This document shows positions 18,812 through 27,669 of a DNA stretch of 64,000 nucleotides, in pieces; within the stretch, counting starts at the first letter, position 1, and each line of letters opens with the position of its first letter. The position numbers and the translations under genes were made by a program. Under the pieces are notes generated by a model. The model was not told the DNA's origin, ran no database searches, and was given only the letters and a program-made list of their open reading frames with translations. Origin of the DNA: JAPOUP01 sp965203605 (GTDB lineage: Bacteria > Pseudomonadota > Alphaproteobacteria > Rhodobacterales > Rhodobacteraceae); NCBI GenBank assembly GCA_965203605.1, contig OZ241902.1, forward strand, positions 3,472,001 to 3,536,000, in the 5' to 3' direction.

Positions 18812-20608
18812 ATGATGCTGGCCAGCAAAGCATCAACGATGGTAGCATCGGGCAAAGCAGCTTCCGTGTCGCGAAATGAATCCGTCCAAGGTCTCTGGGC
18901 CCGATTGATGAACCGGTATCACGTGCGCCGCGCCTACCGTGGTGCGCCGGTGCCTTCATTCGCATTTCTGCCAGAACCGCGCATGATTGGAAGATTGCGC
19001 CGCGGCCGTCAGGTCTGTTCGGGAAAGTTCCTGTTCGCGGGCAATGTGGTTGAAGCGCCAGACCGGATCATCTGGGATATCGAGGTGCCAAGTGGTGCCT
19101 TCGACCGTCAGCTTCACGGGTTTGTCTGGCTCGAGGACCTTGCTGCTGTTGGAGGAAGCGAAGCGTGGGACCTGGCGCGGGTCTGGACACAGGAATGGAT
19201 CAGGCGGTTCGGAAAGGGAGCCGGACCTGGCTGGTCACCTGAGCGTACCGGGCAGCGGCTGATCCGCTGGATCAACCATTCAGTCTATCTCCTGCAGGTA
19301 GAGGACGAGTGGCGGTCGGAGGTGTTCAGGCGTTCGATCGGACATCAGGTTGGGTTTCTGTCCAGCCGCTGGGAGAGGATACCGCGGGGGCGTCACCGGC
19401 TTGAGGCACTCACAGCGCTGATCCATGCGCACCTGGTTTTGGCTGGGAACACCATTGATCTCGAACTCTTGGTCGCCGCTTTGGTGAGGGATCTTGACAG
19501 GGAAATCGATTCCGATGGAGGCATTCCAACCCGAAGCCCCGAGGAATTGCTTGATATCCTGTCACTGCTGGTCTGGACCCAGTCCATGTTTGTGGATGCG
19601 GAGAGGATTCCGCCCGGCCCGATTGTCGAGGCCATTGGCCGGATAGCACCAACGCTCAGGGCATTGAGACACTCCGATGGTTCACTTGCACGATTCCATG
19701 GAGGTGGATGTGGCATCGAGGGTCGCCTTGACAATGCCCTGGTGAATTCGCGAGAGAGACGCCATGGACAACCCGGGTTGTCCATGGGATTCGCGCGAAT
19801 CTCAGCGGGCCGAACCACCGTGATCATGGATGCAGCACCGCCGCCGACGGGAAGCGAAGCGATTGGTCATGCCTCGACGCTGGCGTTCGAGATGACAGTG
19901 GGTCGTCGCCCTTTGGTCATCAACTGTGGATCGGGCGTTCAGTTCGGTGCAGGTTGGGCCGAGGCCGGACGAACGACGGCGTTGCATTCCGCTTTGGAAC
20001 TCGATGGGATATCGTCGTCTTTCTTTGGCCGCGGGCACGGGAAAATCAGGGGGCGGCACCCGCTCTCAGGCGTGCCCAAAGACGTGCACGTGCGGCAGTT
20101 CTCGGATATCAACGGGAAGGGCGTTCAGGCGTCGCATGACGGCTATCTGCCAACGTATGGGCTGATCCATGTTCGGTCGGTTGAACTGTCGTCCGACGGT
20201 GCAAGGCTGTGCGGCGATGACACGCTCACGGCGGCCTCGGAGAATGAAATCCGACGCTTCGAATCGATGAGGAATAGGTTGGGACGGTCTGGTATTCCAT
20301 TCAGCATACGCTTCCATCTGCACCCCGATGTCATCGTCAGGGCTGACCACGGAGATCCGACCATGTCGTTGCGCCTTGGAAGTGGCGAGATATGGACATT
20401 TCGGTTTCAGGGCCCTGTGACACCGCAGCTCCAGCCCAGCGTCTATCTTGAAAGGGGTCGGCTTGTGCCACAGGAAACCAACCAGATCGTTCTTTCCGGT
20501 CGCGCCATGGCCTATGTGACACATGTCCGTTGGACGATGGAACGGGCAGAGGAATCGCCAACCCGTGTTCGCGACCTGATACGCGAAGGCATCGAAATCC
20601 CCTGCTGA
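18812..20608 (+). CDS. Heparinase II/III-like protein
   Basis: About 598 aa. The C-terminal half has the heparinase II/III beta-sandwich features (GFARISAGRTTVIMDAAPPP, HASTLAFEMTVGRRPLVINCG, TALHSALELDG); the N-terminal half is alpha-helical (W-rich, ERTGQRLIRWINHSVYLL). No signal peptide is visible. In alphaproteobacteria such genes lie between rsmB and purH, as here; their substrate is generally not a heparin and remains undefined. The start could be the ATG at 18812 or 18815; a TTG at 18800 is also in frame. Confidence 0.85.
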   Translation: MMLASKASTMVASGKAASVSRNESVQGLWARLMNRYHVRRAYRGAPVPSFAFLPEPRMIGRLRRGRQVCSGKFLFAGNVVEAPDRIIWDIEVPSGAFDRQLHGFVWLEDLAAVGGSEAWDLARVWTQEWIRRFGKGAGPGWSPERTGQRLIRWINHSVYLLQVEDEWRSEVFRRSIGHQVGFLSSRWERIPRGRHRLEALTALIHAHLVLAGNTIDLELLVAALVRDLDREIDSDGGIPTRSPEELLDILSLLVWTQSMFVDAERIPPGPIVEAIGRIAPTLRALRHSDGSLARFHGGGCGIEGRLDNALVNSRERRHGQPGLSMGFARISAGRTTVIMDAAPPPTGSEAIGHASTLAFEMTVGRRPLVINCGSGVQFGAGWAEAGRTTALHSALELDGISSSFFGRGHGKIRGRHPLSGVPKDVHVRQFSDINGKGVQASHDGYLPTYGLIHVRSVELSSDGARLCGDDTLTAASENEIRRFESMRNRLGRSGIPFSIRFHLHPDVIVRADHGDPTMSLRLGSGEIWTFRFQGPVTPQLQPSVYLERGRLVPQETNQIVLSGRAMAYVTHVRWTMERAEESPTRVRDLIREGIEIPC

Positions 20609-20631
20609 ACCCTGAACTGGAACCACACATC

Positions 20632-22221
20632 ATGTCCGATCCCCTGCCAATTCGCCGAGCGCTGCTTTCCGTTTCCGACAAGACGGGATTGGTCGGTTTC
20701 GCACGATCCCTGTTGAAACGCGGAGTGGAACTCATTTCGACCGGTGGGTCGGCGAAGACACTACGTGCAGCTGGACTCGAGGTTAGGGATGTCGCTGATT
20801 TGACTGGATTCCCGGAAATGATGGATGGCCGGGTCAAGACGCTGCATCCGGCGGTGCATGGTGGATTGCTGGCTCTGCGGGACAGTGCGGAACACATGGC
20901 TGCGATGAAGAGGCATCGCATCGGTCCCATAGATCTGCTCGTGGTCAACCTCTATCCGTTCGAGGAGACTGCCGCACGGCGGGCACCGTGGGAGGAATGC
21001 GTCGAGAATATTGATATCGGTGGACCGGCGATGATTCGCGCGGCGGCGAAGAATCATGCATCCGTTACGGTTGTCGTGGACGTTGAGGACTACGATAGCG
21101 TGCTCGTTGATATTGACAGGCATGGTGGTGCGACCAGCATCGGATTCCGCAGGAAACTCGCGCAGCGCGCTTTCGCGCGTTCCGCAGCCTATGATGCCGC
21201 CGTGTCCAACTGGATGGCGAGAGGGACGGAAGAGCCCTCGCCCCGTCGTCGCGCCTTTGCCGGAACCCTTGCCCAGAAGTTGCGTTATGGGGAGAACCCA
21301 CACCAGCAGGCGGCATTCTATTCCGACGGGACGAAGAGACCGGGTGTCGCGCAGGCCTTCCAGCATCAAGGTCGCGAGCTCAGCTATAACAACATCAGTG
21401 ATACCGATGCCGCATATGAACTGGTGAGCGAGTTCCTCCCCGAGGACGGTCCGGCCTGTGTGATCGTCAAGCACGCCAATCCATGCGGCGTGGCGCGAGG
21501 TCAGAGTCTGAGAGAGGCCTATGCCCGGGCCTATGATTGCGACAGGACAAGCGCTTTCGGTGGGATTGTTGCGTTGAACCAGCCGCTGGATCAGGAGACT
21601 GCAGGTGCGATCTGCGAAATCTTCACCGAGGTGGTTATCGCGCCTGAAGCTGATGACGCCGCCAGAAAGGTGCTTGCGGCACACGGGAAACTGCGTCTTC
21701 TGACAGCTGGTGGCTTGGCTGATCCGGACGACCGGACCCCATCGTTTCGACAGGTTTCCGGCGGGTTTCTGGTGCAGGAAAGGGACTGTGGCCATGTTTC
21801 GCCTTCCGACCTCACGGTTGTCACCAAGAGGTCGCCGACTGAGAGTCAGATGGCGGATCTGCTGTTTGCCTGGGTCGTTGCCAAACATGTCAAATCGAAC
21901 GCCATCGTCTATGCGAAGGATGGGGCGACGGTTGGGATCGGTGCCGGGCAGATGAGTCGTGTCGACAGTTCAGCCGTCGCTGCGATGAAGGCCGGACGTA
22001 TGGCGGCTGAACTGGGATTGTCCTGTACCACGGCCGAAGGGTCGGTCGTGGCTTCAGATGCATTCTTCCCGTTCCCCGACGGCCTTCTCGCGGCTGCGGA
22101 GGCTGGGGCGAAGGCCGTGATCCAGCCTGGAGGTTCGATCCGGGACGGTGAGGTGGTCGCGGCGGCGGATCAGGCCGGACTGGCCATGGTCTTCACCGGT
22201 AAGCGGCACTTCAGGCATTAG
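20632..22221 (+). CDS. purH: Bifunctional AICAR formyltransferase/IMP cyclohydrolase
   Basis: The 529-aa enzyme performs the last two steps of IMP synthesis. The IMP cyclohydrolase domain is N-terminal (RALLSVSDKTGLVGFA, ISTGGSAKTLRAAG, DGRVKTLHPAVHGG); the AICAR transformylase domain follows (KLRYGENPHQQAAFY, VIVKHANPCGVA, SNAIVYAKDGATVGIGAGQ). It starts 23 bp after the heparinase-like gene and is followed 7 bp later by lspA, suggesting one transcript. Confidence 0.97.
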   Translation: MSDPLPIRRALLSVSDKTGLVGFARSLLKRGVELISTGGSAKTLRAAGLEVRDVADLTGFPEMMDGRVKTLHPAVHGGLLALRDSAEHMAAMKRHRIGPIDLLVVNLYPFEETAARRAPWEECVENIDIGGPAMIRAAAKNHASVTVVVDVEDYDSVLVDIDRHGGATSIGFRRKLAQRAFARSAAYDAAVSNWMARGTEEPSPRRRAFAGTLAQKLRYGENPHQQAAFYSDGTKRPGVAQAFQHQGRELSYNNISDTDAAYELVSEFLPEDGPACVIVKHANPCGVARGQSLREAYARAYDCDRTSAFGGIVALNQPLDQETAGAICEIFTEVVIAPEADDAARKVLAAHGKLRLLTAGGLADPDDRTPSFRQVSGGFLVQERDCGHVSPSDLTVVTKRSPTESQMADLLFAWVVAKHVKSNAIVYAKDGATVGIGAGQMSRVDSSAVAAMKAGRMAAELGLSCTTAEGSVVASDAFFPFPDGLLAAAEAGAKAVIQPGGSIRDGEVVAAADQAGLAMVFTGKRHFRH

Positions 22222-22228
22222 GATCACC

Positions 22229-22702
22229 ATGTATCGGATGTACCTTGCCGCGGTGCTTGCATTCGCACTTGATCAAGTCAGCAAATGGTTTGTGCTGAAT
22301 GTGGTCGATCTTCCCGCCGTGGGCGGCATCGATGTTCTTCCGCCTGTCCTGAACCTACGTATGGCCTGGAACTACGGCGTGAATTTCGGATTGTTTGCGG
22401 ATGACAGCGCTGTTGTGCGATGGATCCTCGTAATCGTCGCCTTGGCGGTCACCCTAGCCGTTGCATTCTGGATGCGTAACGAGCGGGCCACCACTGTGCG
22501 GCTCTTGGCCGGAATCCTGATTGGTGGTGCGCTTGGGAATGTACTGGATCGAATCCTCTACGGTGCTGTGGCGGACTTCCTGAACATGTCGTGTTGTGGT
22601 ATCCGAAATCCCTATTCCTTCAACGTTGCGGATGTTGCCATATTCGTGGGTGCAATGGGACTCGTTCTTTTCGCGGGCAATCGAAGCGCAAAGACCCCGT
22701 GA
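22229..22702 (+). CDS. lspA: Lipoprotein signal peptidase (signal peptidase II)
   Basis: The 157-aa inner-membrane aspartyl protease cleaves prolipoproteins before the lipidated Cys. Four transmembrane segments are visible. Conserved motifs are NYGVNFGLF, GNVLDRILYGAVADF (first catalytic Asp) and FNVADVAIFVG (second catalytic Asp). It starts 7 bp after purH and is followed by a lipoprotein gene, a likely substrate. Confidence 0.95.
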   Translation: MYRMYLAAVLAFALDQVSKWFVLNVVDLPAVGGIDVLPPVLNLRMAWNYGVNFGLFADDSAVVRWILVIVALAVTLAVAFWMRNERATTVRLLAGILIGGALGNVLDRILYGAVADFLNMSCCGIRNPYSFNVADVAIFVGAMGLVLFAGNRSAKTP

Positions 22703-22756
22703 CGGATGGGGTTGGATCGGTTAAGCAGGACATCGACAGTGGCTTGGGAGCGGGAA

Positions 22757-23299
22757 ATGCGATCAGTATCAGCGAGAGTCCTTGCCGTTCTCTTGATTGC
22801 AGGCTCTTTGGCCGCTTGCGGTCAGGATGGCGAACCACAACTGATGAGTTCCCCTTCAGGTAGTCAGCGGGGACCGGATGAGTTTGGTATTCTGCCCAAC
22901 AAGCCACTACAGGAGCCGGAGAGTTATTCCGAACTTCCTCCACCGGTTCCATCTGGCCGCAACCGGGTGGATCCCTCGCCTGTCGCAGACGCCGTTGCGG
23001 TTCTTGGCGGGAACTTAGGGGCGATTTCGCGAGGCGAGATTCCGTCGGCGGATCGGCAGCTGATTCGTTACACTGATCGCTATGGCCGTCAGAACGGGAT
23101 CCGTGCGGAACTCGCTGCGGCGGATCTTGAGTTCAGGCGCAATAACCAGGGCCGGGTTCTTGAACGGCTTTTCGATGTAAACGTATATTTCCGTGCGTAC
23201 GAGCGCATGTCGCTTGACCAATACGCCGAACTGGAGCGTTTCCGGGCTTTGGGAATACGCACACCTGCCGCACCACCTGAACCTGTAGAGGACGAATAG
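22757..23299 (+). CDS. DUF3035 domain lipoprotein
   Basis: About 180 aa. A signal peptide MRSVSARVLAVLLIAGSL ends in the lipobox LAAC, so it should be a lipoprotein processed by the neighbouring LspA. The mature part has GPDEFGILPNKPLQEPESY, typical of the DUF3035 family found after lspA in Rhodobacterales, then a conserved DRQLIRYTDRYGR segment and a charged tail. Its function is unknown. In relatives M16 peptidase genes usually follow; here an accessory region follows. Confidence 0.85.
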   Translation: MRSVSARVLAVLLIAGSLAACGQDGEPQLMSSPSGSQRGPDEFGILPNKPLQEPESYSELPPPVPSGRNRVDPSPVADAVAVLGGNLGAISRGEIPSADRQLIRYTDRYGRQNGIRAELAAADLEFRRNNQGRVLERLFDVNVYFRAYERMSLDQYAELERFRALGIRTPAAPPEPVEDE

Positions 23300-23902
23300 G
23301 CATACGGCGGGCTTCTTCAGGGACGGCGGGCATTCAGGGCTATCTTGCCGTCGGACCAGACGTGGATGGCCGCGGCTTGAGGATCGTGCGTCCTGATCTT
23401 CCCTGCGGGGTTCCGATGCTCGGACGAGCATGCAATTCCCGAAAACAAGGGTAACGAGTGGTTGGCTTTATGCGGTTCATGCGGCAAGCCTCGAAAATTG
23501 CCCCAACGGGTTCCCGCATCCGGACGCCTACGGCATTCGCGGCGAACTGCCTTGGCAGGCATTGCCACACTTAGGTATTTGCTTCGGTCATGTGCGACCT
23601 TGAGACCGGAGCTGTTCTGGAAACCGCCATTGTCGAGAACATCCAGCGTGCCGCGCTGCAGGCGATGTAAGTGCTCTCGTGTTGATGGTTGTGGATAAGT
23701 GCGGAATCTTGGTGGTTCGCGGTGCCTTTGTGGGGATCGTTTCCCTTTCCATTGTTTGGTCCTGTAAACAGGTGCGTGGCATGAGGTTTCCATCGTCCGG
23801 CGCAGCCGGTGTTGCACTTTGGTGCCCACATCCCCGCGACACTCTGGCATAGCTGTCATCTGAATGGCTTCCGGCAATTGTCTGGAATCAATGGCTTGGG
23901 GA
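23300..23902. other. Non-coding/decayed stretch after the lspA block
   Basis: About 600 bp with no gene I can support on either strand. It contains the 20-bp dispersed repeat at 23803-23822. The frames here are open but show no conserved motif or good start. It marks the left border of the accessory region. Confidence 0.4.
23803..23822 (+). repeat. Dispersed repeat, IS-end-like (copy 2)
   Basis: CAGCCGGTGTTGCACTTTGG is identical to bases 9579-9598. The match stops right after this block (the next bases are TGCCCACA here versus AATGGAAG in copy 1), as expected at a truncated IS end. No transposase gene is adjacent. Confidence 0.45.
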
Positions 23903-23903
23903 T

Positions 23904-23946
23904 ATTCCACTTAAGGCAGAGTGGAATTGGGTGAAAATTTCCACTT
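23904..23946 (+). promoter_or_regulatory. Array of TTCCACT half-sites upstream of the three-gene operon
   Basis: ATTCCACT (23904-23911) and AGTGGAAT (23920-23927) form a perfect 8-bp inverted repeat with an 8-nt spacer. A third half-site, TTTCCACTT, lies at 23938-23946 in the same direction as the first. An AT-rich CATATATTCTAG stretch follows about 20 bp later, just before the possible start at 23999. This looks like an operator for the HTH protein of the operon, which is an inference. Confidence 0.5.
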
Positions 23947-24045
23947 CACACCCTACTTCATATATTCTAGTCAATCGAAGAGAATTGGGCAAAACGACAT
24001 GGCTGACCTTGCGACGACCCCCTCTTTGGGGATGTCCCTGAAAGC

Positions 24046-24822
24046 GTGCTTCTAGACAACGCACCGTTGGTGCGTGTGCTCGGGCAAGTCAAGTTTCCTC
24101 GAATCGCCAAGATTGCGGAAGAAAGCTACATCGCTGATTTTCAGGGAGCCATTCGCGGTGAGTACCCTCATTTCATGAATGAAACGATCCACGGATTGGA
24201 TATCGTTCTCGCGGGTAATGAAATGAAGCAGCGTCCCATCACCTCGGTAATATGGCGATTCTTTGATTCGTCCGAAGTTATCCGAGTTTCGCTGATGCCG
24301 GATGCAATAGCATTGGAAACAGCGGCGTACGTGTCGCGAATGGACTTTCTGTCCCGATTTGAGTTGATTCTCGAAAAGCTGGTCATGACTGTTCGACCGT
24401 CGCTGGTGGAGCGGGTTGGCTTCAGGTACGTAGATCGGCTTCTGGATCCCGATGATCTCGCGTGTCTGTCTGACTTGATTCATCCGGAGTTATTGAATGT
24501 GCTCCAATCTGGTTTGATGCAGCACATTGACGTATCGATGACTGAGATCACAGGAATTACGAAGGAAGGCAGAATCATTGCGCGGTATGGTCTTGCGCAA
24601 CCTAATTTTAGCCATGACCCAGACATGGTGCCACCAGTTCAGGAGAAGAGTTGGGTTTTGGACGTGGACTCATACAGTACAGATCACGAACGGCAGGAGT
24701 TCGACACCAAAATGCTGCTCATCGAGCTCGACAAGGTTGCCGCACGAGCCTACGCTTTCTTTCGTTGGAGTGTGACTGAAAAATTCCTGGAGCGTTTCGG
24801 AGCCGGACAACATGCGGGTTGA
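24046..24822 (+). CDS. TIGR04255-family protein, N-terminus probably frameshifted
   Basis: About 258 aa from a GTG start; the segment LLDNAPLVRVLGQVKFP is the usual N-terminal signature of TIGR04255 proteins, followed by ERVGFRYVDRL and a C-terminal FFRWSVTEKFLERFG. An ATG at 23999 opens MADLATTP in another frame and meets a stop; joining it across the C5 tract at 24018-24022 gives LFGDVPESVLLDNAPLV, so the ancestral gene most likely began at 23999 and lost one C. Translation may still start at GTG 24046. The function of the family is unknown. It overlaps the next gene by 11 bp. Confidence 0.7.
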   Translation: MLLDNAPLVRVLGQVKFPRIAKIAEESYIADFQGAIRGEYPHFMNETIHGLDIVLAGNEMKQRPITSVIWRFFDSSEVIRVSLMPDAIALETAAYVSRMDFLSRFELILEKLVMTVRPSLVERVGFRYVDRLLDPDDLACLSDLIHPELLNVLQSGLMQHIDVSMTEITGITKEGRIIARYGLAQPNFSHDPDMVPPVQEKSWVLDVDSYSTDHERQEFDTKMLLIELDKVAARAYAFFRWSVTEKFLERFGAGQHAG

Positions 24823-25540
24823 ACAAATACCTGTGAACTCTGTAGCCGCTACGATGCTTCCAGCCGCAGGCACTGATGTCCGGGCGATGCTGGAGGCATC
24901 CGGACAGGTTGCTCCAGAGGTGGCGACTCACTATTCCTATCCTCATTCCGTAACTCTTTTTGCGTTTGACGTAAGGGCACGCGCACTTCGCCAGCGGTAT
25001 CTTGAGGGTACCAGAGCACTGAATGTACTTGTTTCGTTTCATGTCGAAGACCGGAAGCCTGCCGAAAGTCGACCGGCTGCAGAACTTGTCCACGAAGTCC
25101 GTCGAATTTCGGGGCTGACGTGGGCACAGGTTGCGAGGGTTTTCGATGTTTCAGAACGTGCGCCCTATCATTGGGCTTCCGGGAAGGTTGTGTCGGCAGA
25201 GAACCGAGCGGGGTTGGGCAAAGTGCTTGCAGCCCTAAGGTTTGTCGACCGAGGATCGGCAGAGGAGAATCGCAATCTGCTGCTGCAAAGCGCACCCTCC
25301 GGCCAAACGTTTTTGGATCTGCTGAGTGGTGGCGAGTTCACACTCTTCCGAGAACTCGCGGGCAAAGGAGCAGGCCGACCGTCCTTTGAACAGCCGCTTT
25401 CCCCTGAAGCCGAGAAATTCAATGCGCCGCGTCACTGGGGTGGAATTGTCGAAGCATGGGCTGGAAATGGACAGACGGAGATCCTGCCACAAAACCGACC
25501 AAGGCTTCGGCGTCCCAAACCACGTCGGAACAAGGTGTAG
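24812..25540 (+). CDS. HTH-domain protein, second gene of the TIGR04255 operon
   Basis: About 242 aa. A helix-turn-helix of the Cro/C1 or MerR-like kind is visible at roughly residues 88-120: ELVHEVRRISGLTWAQVARV then FDVSERAPYHWASGK. The region after it (GLGKVLAALRFVDRG, FLDLLSGGEFTLF) is conserved-looking but unassigned; the tail is basic (RPRLRRPKPRRNKV). A CGGAG sequence precedes the ATG. Overlap with the upstream gene and a 12-bp gap to the next indicate one operon. It may bind the TTCCACT array upstream, or act within the system itself. Confidence 0.65.
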   Translation: MRVEQIPVNSVAATMLPAAGTDVRAMLEASGQVAPEVATHYSYPHSVTLFAFDVRARALRQRYLEGTRALNVLVSFHVEDRKPAESRPAAELVHEVRRISGLTWAQVARVFDVSERAPYHWASGKVVSAENRAGLGKVLAALRFVDRGSAEENRNLLLQSAPSGQTFLDLLSGGEFTLFRELAGKGAGRPSFEQPLSPEAEKFNAPRHWGGIVEAWAGNGQTEILPQNRPRLRRPKPRRNKV

Positions 25541-25552
25541 GTAAAGAGTCAT

Positions 25553-26353
25553 TTGTCGAATACTGCCTCTGAGCACGGTGGAGACTATCTGGAGTGCCTT
25601 GCTGAGTGGCAGCAGGGTGATTTCGCAATTGACTGCGGTGATTTCGTGTTCCGTGATCTCGCTGCGCCCGGTTCGGAGGACGGTGACGATGGCGGTGCCG
25701 TCCTCGATTCCGAGGTGGTCGGCTTCGCGGTGATCTCGCAAACGTGCGATGTAGTGCGCGCTCCGGTTATCGTTCCATATGTTTCGGTTTGCCCGTTGGT
25801 GACTGTTGACAAAAGGCGTATCGGAGATATCGAAAGTGGCCGGGCTCCTCGGTTCGGCTTGCTCTCGTCCACGCCGGAGGACGTCGTTGTCGACTTCTCC
25901 CGCATTATGAGCATAAGCAAACCACTTTTGGTTTTGTGGACCAGGCAACGTGGGTGCACGGATGAGCGCCGGCAACTTGAGTTTGCAAGGTCACTTGAGT
26001 CGTTTTTCGGGCGGTTCGCTTTCCCTGATGAATTCGTCGAGTCCCTGGGGTCTCTCCGGAATGCGATATTCAGGAAGTATCCGAGGGGCGACTCCGATTT
26101 TGGAAGGGCTCTGCGGTCCATACGCGATCTGAGAGTCCTGCCCCACGCGAGCGGGACAGACAGGGAATCCATTCCGATCACGTTCCTGGCCATCCTGGAG
26201 GACCGGGCCAGACGTGAACTAAAGGAACGCGGGGCGATCGAAAAGCTGATCCGTCCCAAGATTGAGTCCATCCGTTGGAAACCGCCATTTTCATTACATA
26301 GGGACGGACTCTACGTGGCTACCTTGGCGGATATCACAGCGGCTGATCTTTGA
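25553..26353 (+). CDS. Uncharacterised 266-aa protein, third gene of the TIGR04255 operon
   Basis: The frame opens at TTG 25553 (AAAGAG upstream) and encodes a soluble protein. The segment VVGFAVISQTCDVVRAPVIVPYVSVCPLV is distinctive: an I-S-Q-(T/D)-C-D-(V/I) motif also occurs in other hypothetical proteins of phage and accessory regions as far as I can recall. The rest is alpha-helical and charged (ARRELKERGAIEKLIRPKIE). No enzyme motif is recognised. It ends the operon; no gene follows for 300 bp on this strand. Confidence 0.6.
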   Translation: MSNTASEHGGDYLECLAEWQQGDFAIDCGDFVFRDLAAPGSEDGDDGGAVLDSEVVGFAVISQTCDVVRAPVIVPYVSVCPLVTVDKRRIGDIESGRAPRFGLLSSTPEDVVVDFSRIMSISKPLLVLWTRQRGCTDERRQLEFARSLESFFGRFAFPDEFVESLGSLRNAIFRKYPRGDSDFGRALRSIRDLRVLPHASGTDRESIPITFLAILEDRARRELKERGAIEKLIRPKIESIRWKPPFSLHRDGLYVATLADITAADL

Positions 26354-26550
26354 ATTCATACTCCCTTGACGTGAACTCCCTATCACTTGCGCGACGATAC
26401 GCGTCGTAACCTTGTGGTCTTTCCTTTGAAGTACCTCCGCATCGGACAGGGTTGCGTTCAGCGGTCAATCCAAATGCTTATCTTCGATTTCCAAATCCGG
26501 ACTCCATCTGTCCGCACGTCACTTGAAACCAGAAAGCAGTTGCGCAGTTT

Positions 26551-26652
26551 GAGGGATTATATACTTAACCAAACTGAATACAACATGTTGTTGTTGAGAA
26601 CTGTCAATGATACCATAATTTGTTGAATGTTCAGTTAAGTATATAATCTCCC
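26551..26652. mobile_element. MITE-like element with inverted repeats and 5-bp target duplication
   Basis: The 102-bp unit has 19-bp terminal inverted repeats with 17 matches: GAGGGATTATATACTTAAC at 26551-26569 and the complement of GGGAGATTATATACTTAAC at 26634-26652. The symmetry continues inward imperfectly (AACTGAA, CAACA). It is flanked on both sides by AGTTT (26546-26550 and 26653-26657), a target-site duplication. It has no coding capacity. The parent transposase is not in the window. Confidence 0.7.
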
Positions 26653-26664
26653 AGTTTTGACGAG

Positions 26665-26919
26665 TCAATGCTTCACGGCTGGGCGCACCATCCCACCCAT
26701 CTCAAGCCGCAATGCCGCCATTCCCGCTAAACCAGTCAGAGGTTTTTCCTTGCCGTACCCCAACGGCGAATGCGCCAGCACGAGGCCGGCATCGTCGGTC
26801 TCCCGGAGCGCAATGGCCGGCATGGACCCGATCGGGACATTGAAAGTTCCAAAGAAAACGGGCTGTCCGGCCGAAATTGAGTAGAACATGACAGAATGGA
26901 GCCCATGAGCGAATATCAT
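26665..26919 (-). CDS. Hypothetical protein or gene fragment (84 aa)
   Basis: The peptide contains VFFGTFNVPIGSMPAIALRE and AHSPLGYGKEKPLTGLAG and ends only 12 bp from the MITE-like element. It reads like a genuine domain piece, but I cannot assign a family, and the upstream sequence adds no conserved N-terminus. It may be the remnant of a longer gene. Confidence 0.3.
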   Translation of the reverse strand: MIFAHGLHSVMFYSISAGQPVFFGTFNVPIGSMPAIALRETDDAGLVLAHSPLGYGKEKPLTGLAGMAALRLEMGGMVRPAVKH

Positions 26920-27124
26920 GCAGACGTGATATGTGGAGAAATGAACAGATCAGGAACAGACTGCCTCATGGCAGGGACGTAGCAAATCAAATGACGTTGA
27001 CAGCGCAAAGTGCCAACTGTGGGAAAATGATAGGCCGCGGAAATCCAAACGTCCTTGGGCACAAGGATCCTGATATCGGGATGATCGAATTATCACGTAT
27101 CTGAAATGCGCGTAATTCTCCTGA

Positions 27125-27568
27125 CACATTGCAATTCTTTGCATCCTGTTTCGTCGGACCGTCTTCGCTTGGCTTATTGCCGGCGGCGATATGCACCTGA
27201 AGAATGTCGCACTACTCAGAACGGCCGACATCGGGATGAGAGCCTTTGTGTCGGTTCGGTCGGCGCCGCTTTATGACGCCGTCACCACCCGCGTTTTTCC
27301 GGGCCTCGCCCGGGACCGCATGGCCCTGAAGCTCAACGGTAAGGATGACCGACTCCGGGATTTTCTCAGCATGGCACGGACGATCGGAATACCGGACGAC
27401 GAAGCCAAAGCCGTCCTGGGGGATCTCGCCGCGCGACTCTCCCAATGCGTAACCGAACCGAAGTTGCCTGCATTTGCGCATAAGTCGGAAGCGGCAAAGA
27501 CAGTTCGGGACCAGGTTCCACGTATCGTCGTGGAACGATCCGCCTCGCTGATGCAGGACCTGCCCTGA
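27125..27568 (+). pseudogene. HipA-like kinase toxin, 3' fragment
   Basis: The frame after a TGA at 27122 reads LFRRTVFAWLIAGGDMHLKN, then SAPLYDAVTTRVFPGL, MALKLNGKDDRLRDFL and a helical tail. These are the C-terminal motifs of HipA-family Ser/Thr kinases: catalytic loop GD-x-HLKN and the LSPAYD-like metal-binding segment. The N-terminal two thirds (HipA_N, P-loop) is absent and no HipB antitoxin lies upstream. So it is a truncated remnant, perhaps cut by the rearrangements around the MITE. Confidence 0.65.
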
Positions 27569-27669
27569 GAGGTAGTTCCCCAATCGAACCCGTAACCAGC
27601 CAATTCCATCCATCCGTGTCGTCTGCTGCAGGCGGAATCGATGTCTAGCTCCTTGTCAACGACCAACCC

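Noticed and set aside
26387..26626. Open frame running into the MITE-like element
   Set aside because: Half of it is the inverted-repeat element, and the rest has no conserved motif or ribosome binding site.
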